NCBI GenBank assembly: GCA_903813345.2
Contig: CAIIXF020000001.1
Coordinates: forward strand, 43,059,366 to 43,123,365
Direction of reading: 5' to 3'
Length of the DNA: 64,000 nt
Origin: Owenia fusiformis
Taxonomy: Eukaryota > Annelida > Polychaeta > Sabellida > Oweniidae
This document shows, in pieces, positions 48,194 through 59,275 of the stretch. Below the pieces are notes generated by a model. That model worked only from the letters and a program-made list of their open reading frames with translations, made no database searches and was not told where the DNA came from. Each line of letters begins with the position of its first letter. Within the stretch, counting starts at the first letter, position 1. The position numbers and the translations under genes were made by a program.

Positions 48194-48961
48194 AACAACT
48201 CAGAATTCAGGCAGACAAAAAGTAATGCTACGTTTTGTGAGTGGCATTTTTTCTGTCACCCTGCACATTTGATCTACCAATGAATGGGCCTTATACATTT
48301 TCAATAAACATGGCCTTATACATGTTTTATACATGTACAGCTTCTATAAACATGGCATTGACATTGATAGGTCATTTTAGGAATTTACGAGTTCTTACAC
48401 CTTTTAAAAACATGAAGTGAATTTGATAAACCATTTACATGATGTGACCTCTTTTACTCGTGCTGTACTTTGCCTAGAAGGTCCTAAAACCTTATCTTGT
48501 TAGACTTTCTCCTAAATAGATTACATTATATACCACATATAGCTATGATATTCCCATAAATGTGAATTGGGTCTATGGTATAACATCCATAATATTATTT
48601 TTTACAAAGGACAAGGAAGTTTTAAATTTTTTCACATTGACTGCAGCGCTTTCTGAGAATACACATATTGACCCCATCCCAGGCTGAATTATTTTGAACA
48701 GAATGTTTAGAAGTATAGGTTAAGTGTGTTTGATAAACGTAAATCTTTGTAGAGGATGTATTGTGAATTTAAAATGAATACATTCTGTGTTTGTGTTCTG
48801 TGCTTGTTTTTCAACACCCACAGTCCCATTTTCAACTTAAGTGCAAGGTTAGAGGTTTGTTTTTATTGGTATAATAATATAATATACTATGTACTTTATT
48901 AAATAGGAAGGAACACTATGACCTGAGTATACAAAGTTGTACACATATAGCTTGATTTGTT

Positions 48962-49116
48962 TTTATGTACCATTACCACCACAAGTGGCGACATATTGTT
49001 ATAGTGTCCAACTTTTTTGTGGAGTTTTTTGGCATTCAGAGTTCGGTGGTTGACTTTTGGTGTTCGGTGTCTGTAACAAATGGCAGGTGGTGACATTTTG
49101 CAAGTTAATGCCTTGT
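48962..49116 (+). mobile_element. Family-A element, short copy
   Basis: A palindromic start (ACCACCACAAGTGGCGACAT) followed by ATTGT and a right end GGTGGTGACATTTTGCAAGT followed by TAATGCCTTGT. There are no internal tandem units. Confidence 0.6.
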
Positions 49117-51982
49117 ATGAGTGTGCATAAATCCAGGTTCTTGATGGACATTTGTAACATACATTTTAGGCTTGTAAAATGTCAGTTTTTTACCCCCTAC
49201 CCCCATAATAAAATTACTTTTACTTAAAAACTTTTGATGTTGTTTTACTTATATGATGAATAACAATTAAAAACAGTCCTTAAAGATGGGTTGATCTGTA
49301 GTTGGCCAATAATCATTACAGAACATTGGCCATATATATTGGGAATTCGAATATGTGTTGTGTGATTTGATTGGAAGATCCTTAAACAATTGTTTGTGTG
49401 AAAGTCGAATTGAACAAAACTTTTAGAACCTGCCAGAATTCTTTGTCATTTTATGGTTGATAGAGTAAGTTTTGATTCTTGGTTGTATGTTTCTTGGTAG
49501 TCTATATTTATACCTTGAACAAAGTGATCTTTTTGGTCAACATGACATGACAAGGCTTGATATACATTTTGTGAACATATATGCACCCTTACAATATAAC
49601 TCAATAGTTCTTAAAGAATCTTAATTTCTGTGTTGGTCCCTTCAGTATGTGCCTTTCATTTATTCTCACAGAAATACTTTTGCAAAGGGCACAAAGAAGA
49701 GACATAAGCTGCGAAAGAAGTTTAAATCTTTCAGACACTGTTCTTGATGTGATCTGTTCTTAATTTTCTGATTCCTGTTTTGAACATATTTGTCAACCTT
49801 GCTGATGTAAGGGGACCTCTCTTTTTGAGATAATGGGAAAAAGTTGATGTGCATACTTTATTGTGGCATTTTATGATCTTAACAACACTTGACAACAACC
49901 TTCGTCCTTCATACATGTTATATGTGGAAGGAGTCACTGATGTTCATGGATATAATAAAGGAGTTTCATACCAATGATTTTGGTACCTTGAACTATTGTC
50001 ATTGTACCTTCATTTATTTCATATGTTTGTCTTTGGTTAAACAATAGAACAGTTATTTTCTTATCACCTTTTACAAGTCACATGGCATGTAATCTGTCTT
50101 CTGGTCAACATTGCGTAAGATAACGCTATCTTCTAGACCCCATTATGTCTTTATCTCTCTCCACTCTAAGTCAGTAAATCTTGTAAAATGTTTATGACAA
50201 TTGTGAAAAGTTAGGTCAACATGGTCTATGTAGGTGTACAGTCAGTCATACATGTATGTACATGTATATGAGCTACTGTTTTATGACACTTAATAACGTG
50301 TTAATCCAATACTGTAGATCAGAATTTAGAAAATGTAAAAGTCTGTAACCATTGTAAATTGTATATGAGCTCCTATTTTATGACACTCGGGATACTGCAA
50401 TGTGTTAATCCAGTACTGTAAACAAAAATTACAAAACTAAAAAAGGAAGCTCCAGTACTATTTACTTTATGTTGTTAATTGTCTTACAGTTAGGTCACTG
50501 TTTTTGAATTCAGACTTAGCAATACTAGTTCAAATTTAGTTAGACATTGAGTTAGATATTCAAGAGCATCTTGTTTAATTTGCTCTTCATTAGGCAATGT
50601 GTTCTTTGATTTTGATATAGTTATGCAAAGTTTTCTGGTAAAATATTGTATAACTAAATATACTTGAGAGATCAAGGCTAAAACAGTTCATGAAATAATC
50701 ACCTGACGCAAGTGCAAAAACCTTTTGGTCATCTTTATGAATGACATGGAAATTATGGTTGTTGAAAAAAACAGAGCATCTAGCCCATCACAGGACTCAA
50801 ACTTAAAACTACCACTATCTTCATTAAAGTTAATTATTTGGGTTCAGTGATTTTACATGCATGATAAATTAAGATTATTCATTGAGTAATTAAATCCATT
50901 TTTCAGAATATTCATGTGTTCATATCTCTTGTGTGAATATTAATGTACATGTACTATGCAAAAGCCTTTCACCACCATATATACAGTACATACATGTATA
51001 TATACTCCCTACAATCTCAAAAAAGGAAGGAATCTGTATATTAAAATATTCAATTCAAAAAGAGCATAAAAAGGTGACATTAATAGCATTGACTCCATTA
51101 TTGTATCTCATATCAATTTAGTGATCAGTTTAAATACATTTGCAATTTAACTTGAACTTTTGTTGTGACAAAGACATGTTATAAGTTACCATGACAACAA
51201 ATTAGGAGACATAAGGACTTGTAATGTTTTTGTAACATGTTGCTCTTAATTTTGTCAGAATTCATAGTTGTTAAATTACTTCCTCCATTTAATTCTTAGA
51301 ATCAAAGTAAAGTTGACTACAGTTCTTAAAGTGCTAGTTTTTGCAATGTCATGATTGCTGTTGAACTGCTCTCTACAAACAAGGAAATAGAAATGTCAAA
51401 AATAAATTTTTTATTCGTCACTTAATTCCCCATTTGTGTATGATTCGTGAATAACTTGTATGTCATGTACCAATATAATGTTAGCAGAGAAAGTGAATGG
51501 AAATGGAACCATCATTTTAAGAAATAAAGGTATGATTATGATAATTATTTTGGCAAAATTTGATTAGATTAACTACAGAGAAAAATTAACATATATGGAC
51601 TTTGAAAAACTTTTTGAGTGCAATTCATAAGAAGAAACTAAATACTGTAAAACATGTTGATTTCACATGTTTGTCTTGCTAATGTCTGCTTTTTTCTGAT
51701 TCATGAATTTTAGAAATGAGAAATTAATAAATTTTATAATGGATAAAATTCTGAAATTGTGATTTTATCAATACGTAAATTCTTGGTTATTTTGAATAAG
51801 TGAAAAATAGCATGCTTGATTTCAAAATGTTTTACAGTAATGTAACTGTAATACCACAGGTGTTTCTATATAGAATCCCTTAATAATGACGTTGTATTTG
51901 TCTTATGGAGAAAATATGTAGAAGAATGTTTAATATTGAATCACATATTCTTACAAGTGAAGGTATGTCTTGTGATTTGCAG

Positions 51983-52089
51983 ATATATTGCCCAGAAAAT
52001 ATGATGAACTCATGAGGAAGTAATCAAATAGAAAATGATATAAGAAAAAAACAATATCTTGACTCATCATGGATTGAAAATGGCTTAAA
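51983..52089 (+). other. Probable 5'UTR exon segment of the 213-aa gene
   Basis: TGTGATTTGCAG ending at 51982 is a good splice acceptor 107 bp before the start codon. The segment holds several upstream ATGs with very short frames, which may limit translation. The upstream exon was not identified. Confidence 0.5.
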
Positions 52090-52731
52090 ATGGCATGCTC
52101 TATTAATGAGCAGATAATTCCAAAAAGAGACCAGTCAGTGAAAAAGCTAATATCAATATTTGAAGAAAAATTTAAAGACAAAGCGGTAACTGGTCGTCAA
52201 AAGGAATATGACGAAATATCGAAAGAAGATAAACAATTGAGAGACACCTCTATTAATACTCCAACAATTGTCAAGCAAACAACCATCAACTACAATACTA
52301 CAATTATTGGAGAAACTGTTAATGTTGGTATTGGCCAAACTAAGGAGTCAGATATTGACAGTGGTTTTGTATTAGCTAATGAAACTCCGTCTGGTGACAG
52401 TAATGAAGAACACAACTTTAAAACATCACATGTAGAGAAAAAATTGGATGAATTCAAAGGAGCAGATGGTGTCATATTAAGGAATAAAAGAGATGACAAG
52501 GTTGTAAGAGAGGAGCTGAGTCGTTCTGAACCACCTCTGACTGATGTTGATTCAACTGAACTTGGTAGAAAAACAACAAATTCAAATGTTGATGATGAAA
52601 TAGCCCTTGGCAGACGGAAGATTTTGATTGCTATGTCAATATTGCGTGATAAAAAGGAAAAAGAAAAGGAAAAAACAAAAAACAAACCCTTTAAATTGTT
52701 TGGATCTCTGTTAAAAAAATCCAATCCATAA
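52090..52731 (+). CDS. Uncharacterised 213-aa protein with candidate amyloid-type motif
   Basis: I do not recognise this protein. It is a single open coding exon. The N-terminal part (residues 13-60) is basic/acidic and helix-prone (VKKLISIFEEKFKDK). Residues 63-82 (TTINYNTTIIGETVNVGIG) are beta-prone and Asn/Thr/Ile/Val/Gly-rich, resembling RHIM-like cores in composition but not matching the I/V-Q-I/V-G core. A DSGFVL sequence follows (residues 90-95), and the rest is charged and probably disordered. Residues about 176-213 are very Lys-rich and end KPFKLFGSLLKKSNP, a possible membrane- or nucleic-acid-binding tail. AATAAA lies 19 bp after the stop, implying a very short 3'UTR. The arrangement (motif, then S-x-FVL) recurs in the 167-aa gene at 58035. 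The function is unknown. Confidence 0.7.
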   Translation: MACSINEQIIPKRDQSVKKLISIFEEKFKDKAVTGRQKEYDEISKEDKQLRDTSINTPTIVKQTTINYNTTIIGETVNVGIGQTKESDIDSGFVLANETPSGDSNEEHNFKTSHVEKKLDEFKGADGVILRNKRDDKVVREELSRSEPPLTDVDSTELGRKTTNSNVDDEIALGRRKILIAMSILRDKKEKEKEKTKNKPFKLFGSLLKKSNP

Positions 52732-52798
52732 AATGAATTAGAAAAATAGAATAAAATAACAAGAATTATATACTAGGATAAAGGTGAGTGCATTTGTG

Positions 52799-52996
52799 AT
52801 GCCTTTCGGAGCAACGAGCGTAGAATTTAACAATATTGAAGGGCCTATCATTATTCATCCCGAATCAAACATAAACGATGAAACATTGATCAGAGAATTG
52901 GGGATTGAGGTCCATGAAATAACCAAACTTGCTGTTATTTTCGCCATTTATAGGGATGATGTCAATGTACAAGATTATAGATTCCCAGATGATTGA
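52799..52996 (+). other. Doubtful 65-codon ORF downstream of the 213-aa gene
   Basis: The frame reads MPFGATSVEFNNIEGPIIIH onward and is open back to 52756. I do not recognise it. It follows the likely poly(A) signal of the preceding gene. An AAG|GTGAGT donor-like word at 52781-52789 stands just upstream. It could be a degraded exon, a separate small exon or chance. Similar-sized random frames are common in this window. Confidence 0.2.
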
Positions 52997-53334
52997 AAAG
53001 ATGCATGGTTCTTCATGTATGCAGAATTAGAGCACAGTTATGCTGTATTCTGATTGGATGAGAAATTCAATTAGAGAACGGTCATGTTTGAAAAAACTAT
53101 AAAAGGTTAATACCATACAGATCTGATTGTTTGTCAGTTGAATTTTGCTTTAAAAACATTTTATTTGTGTACAAATGGAACAGTTATAGTAAAATTAAGC
53201 TATTTACCATCACTATTTATTATAGACATATACTGATCTTGAAAGACTAAAATGATTAACTTAAAAAAAACTGTTCTTAGACAATGCTATGCAGTGAGAG
53301 ACTTAGAATTGATATGATGCAATGCAGATATGGC

Positions 53335-53920
53335 TAGCCTTGCCCAAGTCGGTCTCTTTTACTTATGTTGATTTCTATTATGACCGCCTTGTACCAATGA
53401 GAAAGCCACGTGCTAAACCGACTCATTGTTTATGTCGGTAAATTTGACCAATCAACGACGGTCCTGCAGCATTAGCTCATTATTATGCACGATCAAGACA
53501 AATACACTTTTCACGAACAAATCCTCCGGCAAATGTTGCACAATTCATCATGAAAATACAAATATTTTGTCAGATAAATATCAATCAGAGTTTAGTGGAT
53601 GCATCGATCGAATACCCAGAGGTGAGAAGATTTCAACAAGAAACGTTGAAAAGATAGTAATTCGTAGATGGGTAGTTTGCTTTGTTTAGGTGGGTAAACC
53701 TGAAAACGTTTTGATTGGTCAATCAGCCTGAAGTCACACGTTGTGTCCATGCTATCTTGCCAAACAATAAGGTTTCGCGATACCCCTGACAGTGTAGGTA
53801 TTATGGAAATCTCGAAACCACTGAATAACTTATAACATCAGCGATGATGCATTAGATTGTACAAGGCGGTAATAATTCAAGATCAGGAAAAGTAAAAAAT
53901 AACCGACTTGGGCAAGGCTA
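53335..53920. mobile_element. 586-bp MITE with perfect 9-bp target duplication
   Basis: The left end TAGCCTTGCCCAAGTCGGT and the right end ACCGACTTGGGCAAGGCTA are exact inverted repeats. The similarity continues to about 60 bp (ACCGCCTTGTAC). AGATATGGC flanks both sides (53326-53334 and 53921-53929). This fits Mutator-like or Merlin-type transposition. The internal frame 53426-53689 is not a transposase. Confidence 0.88.
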
Positions 53921-53940
53921 AGATATGGCCAGTATTGTTA

Positions 53941-54672
53941 TCCCATCGAACGAAGTTTGGAGGGATATAGGGAACGCCTCCATCCGTCCGTCCGTACGTC
54001 CATCCGTCCGTCCGTATGTCCGTCCGTCCGGGCAATAACTCAAATACCGTTGGTCTGATTTTGTTCATATTTTGTACACATATACCCTATGGGAAAGAAG
54101 TTCTACTCGAAAGCCGATTTTTAAAATGGCCACTCATTTAAAAATGGCAGCCATTTTAGTGCCGATTTTACGGTACTTTAGGTGCAATAAGTAAAACTGT
54201 AATAGCAATATGTTTTAAATGTAAAAATATTATATAGGACGCTAATAAACCTAGAAATGTAGATATTAAAGAAACACATGGCAGCCATCTTGAAAAAAGG
54301 CGGCCTTTACTCGTTATTTTACGATTTTTTTTACTATAGCTCGAAAAGTAGTGGAGGGATTTTGTTCATATTTGGTATGTGAATACTATAAGCATGGCAC
54401 ACTGTCTAATGACACTTTTGGTACAAGGCGGCCATTTTGAAAAATGGCCACCATTTAAACGTATTTTACTATTACTCGAAAAGTAGTGGAGCAATTTTGT
54501 TCATATTTGGCATGTGAATACTATAAGCATGACACACTGTCTAATGACACTTTTGGTAGAAGGTGGCCATTTTGAAAAATGGCTGCCATTTTTTCTATAT
54601 ACTTTGTTTGTAAATATGCCAGCCATGGCTGTTCAATGGGATTTGCTACGCTTTGGCGTTGCTGTTGTCTAG
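53941..54672 (+). mobile_element. Helitron-type element, 732 bp
   Basis: The 5' end is A|TCCCATCGAACGAAG and the 3' end is GCTGTTGTCTAG|T. The 3' hairpin is ACGCT, TT, GGCGT. Compared with ACTCC/GGAGT at 42753-42770, a T-A pair has become G-C with both partners changed. Internal units contain GGCCATTTTGAAAAATGGC and CGAAAAGTAGTGGAG. It starts 12 bp after the target duplication of the preceding MITE. Non-autonomous. Confidence 0.75.
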
Positions 54673-54957
54673 TTGATTTAGGGCATTGGTAAATAAACTA
54701 TAAACACTATTCCAGTAATGTTCCAGTATGAATGTGCATGAACATTTTAGACATCAAATGAATTTTAATGTGGTAGTGATGTGTACAAAGTAATATTTAT
54801 TCTGAAGAAACAGCATATTTATGTGTATAATAATGCAATACTGATAAAGAAACTCACCAATTATGTCAACATTTATAGATGCAGTATTGTTTTATTCCTT
54901 TTTGAAAATATACAAAACAGTATTCATTGGTGTGCAATGAATCTTGCTCATTTTCAT

Positions 54958-55079
54958 GTCACCACCAAAAGTGTTGACATATTGTCTCTATTTTTGTGAC
55001 GGCGGTTGGCATCGTGCAGTCAGCATCTGTAACTATAACAAATGACATGTGGTGAAATTTTGAATGTTAATGCCTTGTT
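54958..55079 (+). mobile_element. Family-A element, minimal copy (~122 bp)
   Basis: It starts GTCACCACCAAAAGTGTTGA, then CATATTGT, and ends GTGGTGAAATTTTGAATG followed by TTAATGCCTTGTT. It lacks internal repeats, so it shows the minimal end-to-end form of the family. Confidence 0.65.
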
Positions 55080-57954
55080 TACAATTGTTGCCAGCTGAGC
55101 TGTCAATGTTAGACATGAAATGTTTATTGTGTTCATATTTTCTTTGTATTGGATAGTTCTCATGAGACAATGAGAAGTTAAATTTCGTATCTCATATTAG
55201 TAAGAAAATAATAATGTAAATAATAAATTTGTTTCCCTTACATATGTACCACTTACCTGAAATATACTACATGTTTTTACAGATAGTCAAGTATTTTATT
55301 CAAGAGTTCAAGGAATCTAATGGTAAATTGTTAGGCCATGTATTAATTAAATGTTTAGATTTTTGTATAAAGCAAGTTATGAGGTAATATACTCTATAAA
55401 CAGAGGTTATTTGATGGGAGGGGTGGAATATGAATATGATATTTTCCGAGGCCAGTATCATATTTTCTCGGGGAAAAAATTCATATTTCATCACAACCAT
55501 CAATAATCTATTTATTCCATAATGTTTTTTCTGAACTTGTTCATTTTCCTGTCCTGTTTTGACTGTCATCACCCAATGATGCCGACATACAATGATACAA
55601 TACCAGTTATCATTTATCATTTTCAACTTTAATGAACAAGTTTTAAAATAGAACGAACAAAATCAAAATAAATCCGTAGGAAAAGTTCTAATACAGTATC
55701 TGATATTGGATTTTGGCTGATATGGGATTCAATATAAATCCAAAACATGTTATTATGGAATAAATCACAGTATTTGAATTTATTACAGGGTGACCTAAAA
55801 AATTGAACTTTTCAATGGTGTAAATGGTGTTTTGAAATGGTGATATACGAGGGTTGCTTCAAAAGTTCTGCACCGCTTGATCTAAAAATCTCAATAAAAA
55901 TACCCTGCTGTCACGGTGCTATGGTAACAAGACTCCTGTGTTACTGGAGTTGTTAGTTGTCATGGTGCTATGGTAACAAGATTCCTGTGACCAAATTCAT
56001 GGCTTATTTTTACACAAAATAAAACTACTATTCATGGGGTGGCTGAGGCCAAATATGAAAAATATTTATAGACTATTGAGATTTTTAGAGCAAAGGGTGC
56101 AGAACTTTTGAATCAATCCTCCTTCAAGTACTAATGATTAGCATCAATGACTGAGATTTAGAAAAAATCTTGTTCTCCATCGTGCCAATTCACCAAAAAG
56201 CAAGTTATGTGTCTTAGTCTTTATTTATGTTTCAAAAAAGAGCAAGAATTACTAGGTCAGCATAAATCTTCTGCAAAAATGAAGATCAAGAACTATACAA
56301 GTTGTAGAACATTGAGAAAAGTTGGTTAGAAGCCCACAAGCAGTTCTTCCTCTGTTAGATGAGGTTTATGTAGACATTGATCCACATCGCAATATTTTAT
56401 ACAGACAAAAATAGGATTTAGTTATTGTTAACTAATCTGATGGCCACTTTGAGGCATCAAGGAGTATTGCTTGTGAATGATATTCCCTAAATAAAACAAA
56501 ATGTTTGTATAGGATCTTTCATTCTATTAGGATATGCAATTCATTTACTTTTAGGGCATTTGTTATATTATGTTTTATTATCGAACTGTAAGACTGACTA
56601 TTATAAATAAATAAATAAATAAACTAAACTATATTCTATTTTATATTCTGCTGTTGTCTTCTATGGAAGGGGAACTTTTGTTAAACTAAGTTTCACTACT
56701 ACTATATTTCACGAGGCTTGCTTTATTTTATGTCTCTTGATTTTCATTATATCTGTCCTTTTTACTCAACAGTCATTAAACACTTTTGAACCATGGACTC
56801 ATTTTCTCAAAATCTTTGTTTATAGCCATATACATGTACTTTTGTTAGTGACCTTTTTATTTTTACTTTTTGTGGGAATGACTCATTTGCGCCAAGATCT
56901 CTATCTTTATGGCTACTCCCAATTCTGTATATTCCAAAATGGCTACCATGCAAGTACGCTGATGTGAAAATGTCATAATTATTGTATGCAGAAAATATAT
57001 TTGATCGGGATTTTGTTGCTCCCTTTTCCAAATCTTTGTTAACCCTTTTAGAGGTGGGCCAGATTTACCTCTATAAATTATCAAGACTGCAACATAATCA
57101 TCTACATGATTGTTTACTTCAGTGCCAGCATGGGCATAGCGCTATATTTCTAAGTAGTACGCCACCACGGGAACAGGAGTTGAGTAAGGCAATAAACGAG
57201 CATTTAGGGGGTCTGGGCAGGAAAGTTTTGAAATTTACTTGTATTTAGAGCAGTTGCAACCATCTGGTACGCCTGTGTGTACCGGGCGCTACGCCTATGG
57301 CCAGTGTACAATCCATTAGTTTGTACCATCAATTTTTTTTGTATATAGCACTATTTCTTCATTTTGAACATTTCAATTCAACAGAAAATAAGTTGACTGC
57401 GATAATTGTCAAGTATATTTCAAGATTGAGTTTTTAAGTATGACTTCAAGCATATATTATATTCTTAAAACAATGATATCAGATATTATTATGACAAATA
57501 AGAAACCTATTAGTAATTGATTTAAAGATGACTCATCTTAAAAAGAATAAATATATCTGGCCTGATTATCATATTTGCTAGGTATAAAAATCTGTTGAAG
57601 CTGGTATACATGTTCACATGTTTTTGTACCTGGGTTAAAATCAGTTCTTCTTATTCACATAGGAAGTGTTCCTAATAGATCATTGCCTTGAATATTGGGT
57701 ACTTATCTTGACATTCATCATCTTTAGAAGAAAGCGTCATTGAATTACCAAATTTTGGTGACTCATAATCTCTATAAATTAAAGTTCTAATAATATGAAA
57801 CAGGAAGCGATGATATGGTTTTGGCAAACAGGAACATTTTTAATGGGAGTAAGACCGTTTTGAATAATGAGAAATGAAATATATTAAATAAAATAGTTAT
57901 ATTGAAGTAATAGTATGTGTCACGTTCTCGAGTGGATTTTTATTTTGTTTGCAG
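55080..57954. other. Spacer between the 213-aa and 167-aa genes
   Basis: AT-rich with a MITE at 55848, an (AAAT)n run near 56605-56625 and no supported gene. The frame at 56982-57248 reads without recognisable features and overlaps antisense frames of similar size. The upstream 5'UTR exon of the 167-aa gene probably lies somewhere here. Confidence 0.4.
55848..56123. mobile_element. Mariner-like MITE
   Basis: The left end CGAGGGTTGCTTCAAAAGTT continues CTGCACC after TA. The right end, read in reverse, has GAGGATTGATTCAAAAGTTC and TGCACC. An internal segment with GGTGCTATGGTAACAAGA is duplicated. No ORF. Confidence 0.65.
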
Positions 57955-58034
57955 TAGATTTATCAACTCCTATTTCAATCAAAGATGCCTCATTCATAAA
58001 CATGGAAACAATAGGTTTGAAAACTTTGTAAACT
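57955..58034 (+). other. Probable 5'UTR exon segment of the 167-aa gene
   Basis: TTTTATTTTGTTTGCAG ending at 57954 is a strong splice acceptor 80 bp before the start codon. Two upstream ATGs open very short frames. The layout mirrors that at 51983. Confidence 0.55.
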
Positions 58035-58538
58035 ATGGCAAACTCAATGGATGAAAACTATGCAAATGCAGATTTGAAAAAGAAAGAAACTCATCAAATT
58101 GACACTAGTAAAAATACGATCACCATAAAAGCGGAGAATGTCTACATTTCGGGCAATAAGCATAATATTAGCTCATCTTCTTGTATAAGTATACATTGTG
58201 GAGATAGCGAATCAAACTCTGAGTTTGTATTAGAGAGTAGTGATATATCTGATGACAAAAATGATGACACGATAAATTTCTGTCAGCCACAATTTAAAGA
58301 ACCACTAAGTCGTTCGACCTTTTATGTGCCAACTCCAAATGAGGACATAGTTCAGTTAAGGTTGGATGGCATCCCAAAGACTAAAAGAACAGATATAGCG
58401 AAATCAGATCCTCTTCCCAAAAAGTCTGCTTGTGAACATGTCCCTAGTGCTAGACCAGCAAGCTCTCCTAGTGGATTGATTACCAAGGTTAAGAGTGTAG
58501 TGCATGGGAAAAGTGGCTATAAACAAATGGATAAATAA
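58035..58538 (+). CDS. Uncharacterised 167-aa protein with candidate amyloid-type motif
   Basis: I do not recognise this protein. It is a single coding exon. Residues about 26-48 (NTITIKAENVYISGNKHNIS) are beta-prone with a V-Y-I-S-G-N core. This closely resembles IYNIYINGNNNKI in the 938-aa protein encoded at 63869-61053. After it come an acidic Ser/Asp/Glu stretch with NSEFVL (residues 61-66) and a basic tail (GLITKVKSVVHGKSGYK). Most of the chain looks disordered. An AATAAA (58534-58539) overlaps the stop codon and a second lies at 58558, so the 3'UTR is short. The probable 5'UTR intron and the motif-then-FVL order link it to the 213-aa gene. The function is unknown. Confidence 0.7.
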   Translation: MANSMDENYANADLKKKETHQIDTSKNTITIKAENVYISGNKHNISSSSCISIHCGDSESNSEFVLESSDISDDKNDDTINFCQPQFKEPLSRSTFYVPTPNEDIVQLRLDGIPKTKRTDIAKSDPLPKKSACEHVPSARPASSPSGLITKVKSVVHGKSGYKQMDK

Positions 58539-59275
58539 AAAGTCTCATTTTATGCCAATAAACTAAGACTGAAAAGTATCCTATTTATGGAGGTGTTCTT
58601 CTTGGAAACATACGAAACGTACATATTATACTATGCATAAGGGTCATAAGGTGACGTTTAAAGACTGAACACAAGAACTTTACTCTGAATAACTTGAAAT
58701 GATAGGTGGATTGTATTTAGAAGGCCAGTGACAGATGAAAAATACACAAGTGGTCTACTTGAATTATTGTATTTTAAATACATCTTCTGAAGGGATGATA
58801 TATTCTGTATTTTATGAGAAATCATTGGATAATGTAATTTTATAGTACTATACTATGTTCTTAGAATCTTTATCTGTAATAGTGGTATATCGATAAATAA
58901 ATTGGATTTATCAATTGTGGCTGATGGACGGATACAATACAGAGAAGCATGTAACATTTTACATCTCAAAACTTGTCTGTCCTTATCAATGAAATCAATG
59001 CATGGCATGTTTTTAAGGATGTGTCTAGATCATGAACTATACTCAACATACTCGAATGACATACTGGCCAATATTCATATGAACATCATATTCTATATTA
59101 GGGGCCTACTACTTCTATGTGATCATATAGCATCAGATATTCAATATTGAAAAAGTGTGATAAAAAGAACCGTATAAGGAGTTTACTTATATAGTATACA
59201 CGGAAGTTTTATATTTCAATAAAATTATAATAGATTTATAAAATGTTTTAGAACATATAGACTGTTTTGTTATTA
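58539..59275. other. Region downstream of the 167-aa gene
   Basis: It holds poly(A) signals and AT-rich sequence. The frame at 58902-59150 shows no family features. Nothing else was recognised. Confidence 0.4.

Larger units (their letters stand above)
46040..51982. other. Intron or spacer downstream of SZT2 exon 21
   Basis: I see no recognisable exon over nearly 6 kb. It holds family-A elements at 46433 and 48962, a second family-F copy at 46757 and a MITE at 47821. Between 49600 and 51980 it is AT-rich with no evident structure. Small frames, such as 50490-50675 on the minus strand, show no family features. Confidence 0.5.

Noticed and set aside
49646-49757. Possible basic terminal exon (YVPFIYSH...KKRHKLRKKF) after a TTCAG acceptor, in phase with SZT2 exon 21
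   Set aside because: No similarity to SZT2 and lies 3.6 kb from the donor. Chance phase agreement is likely without transcript evidence.
52290-52724. 144-codon antisense frame across the 213-aa gene
   Set aside because: It is a shadow of the sense frame, rich in Ser/Phe/Leu as expected from an antisense Lys/Glu-rich sequence.
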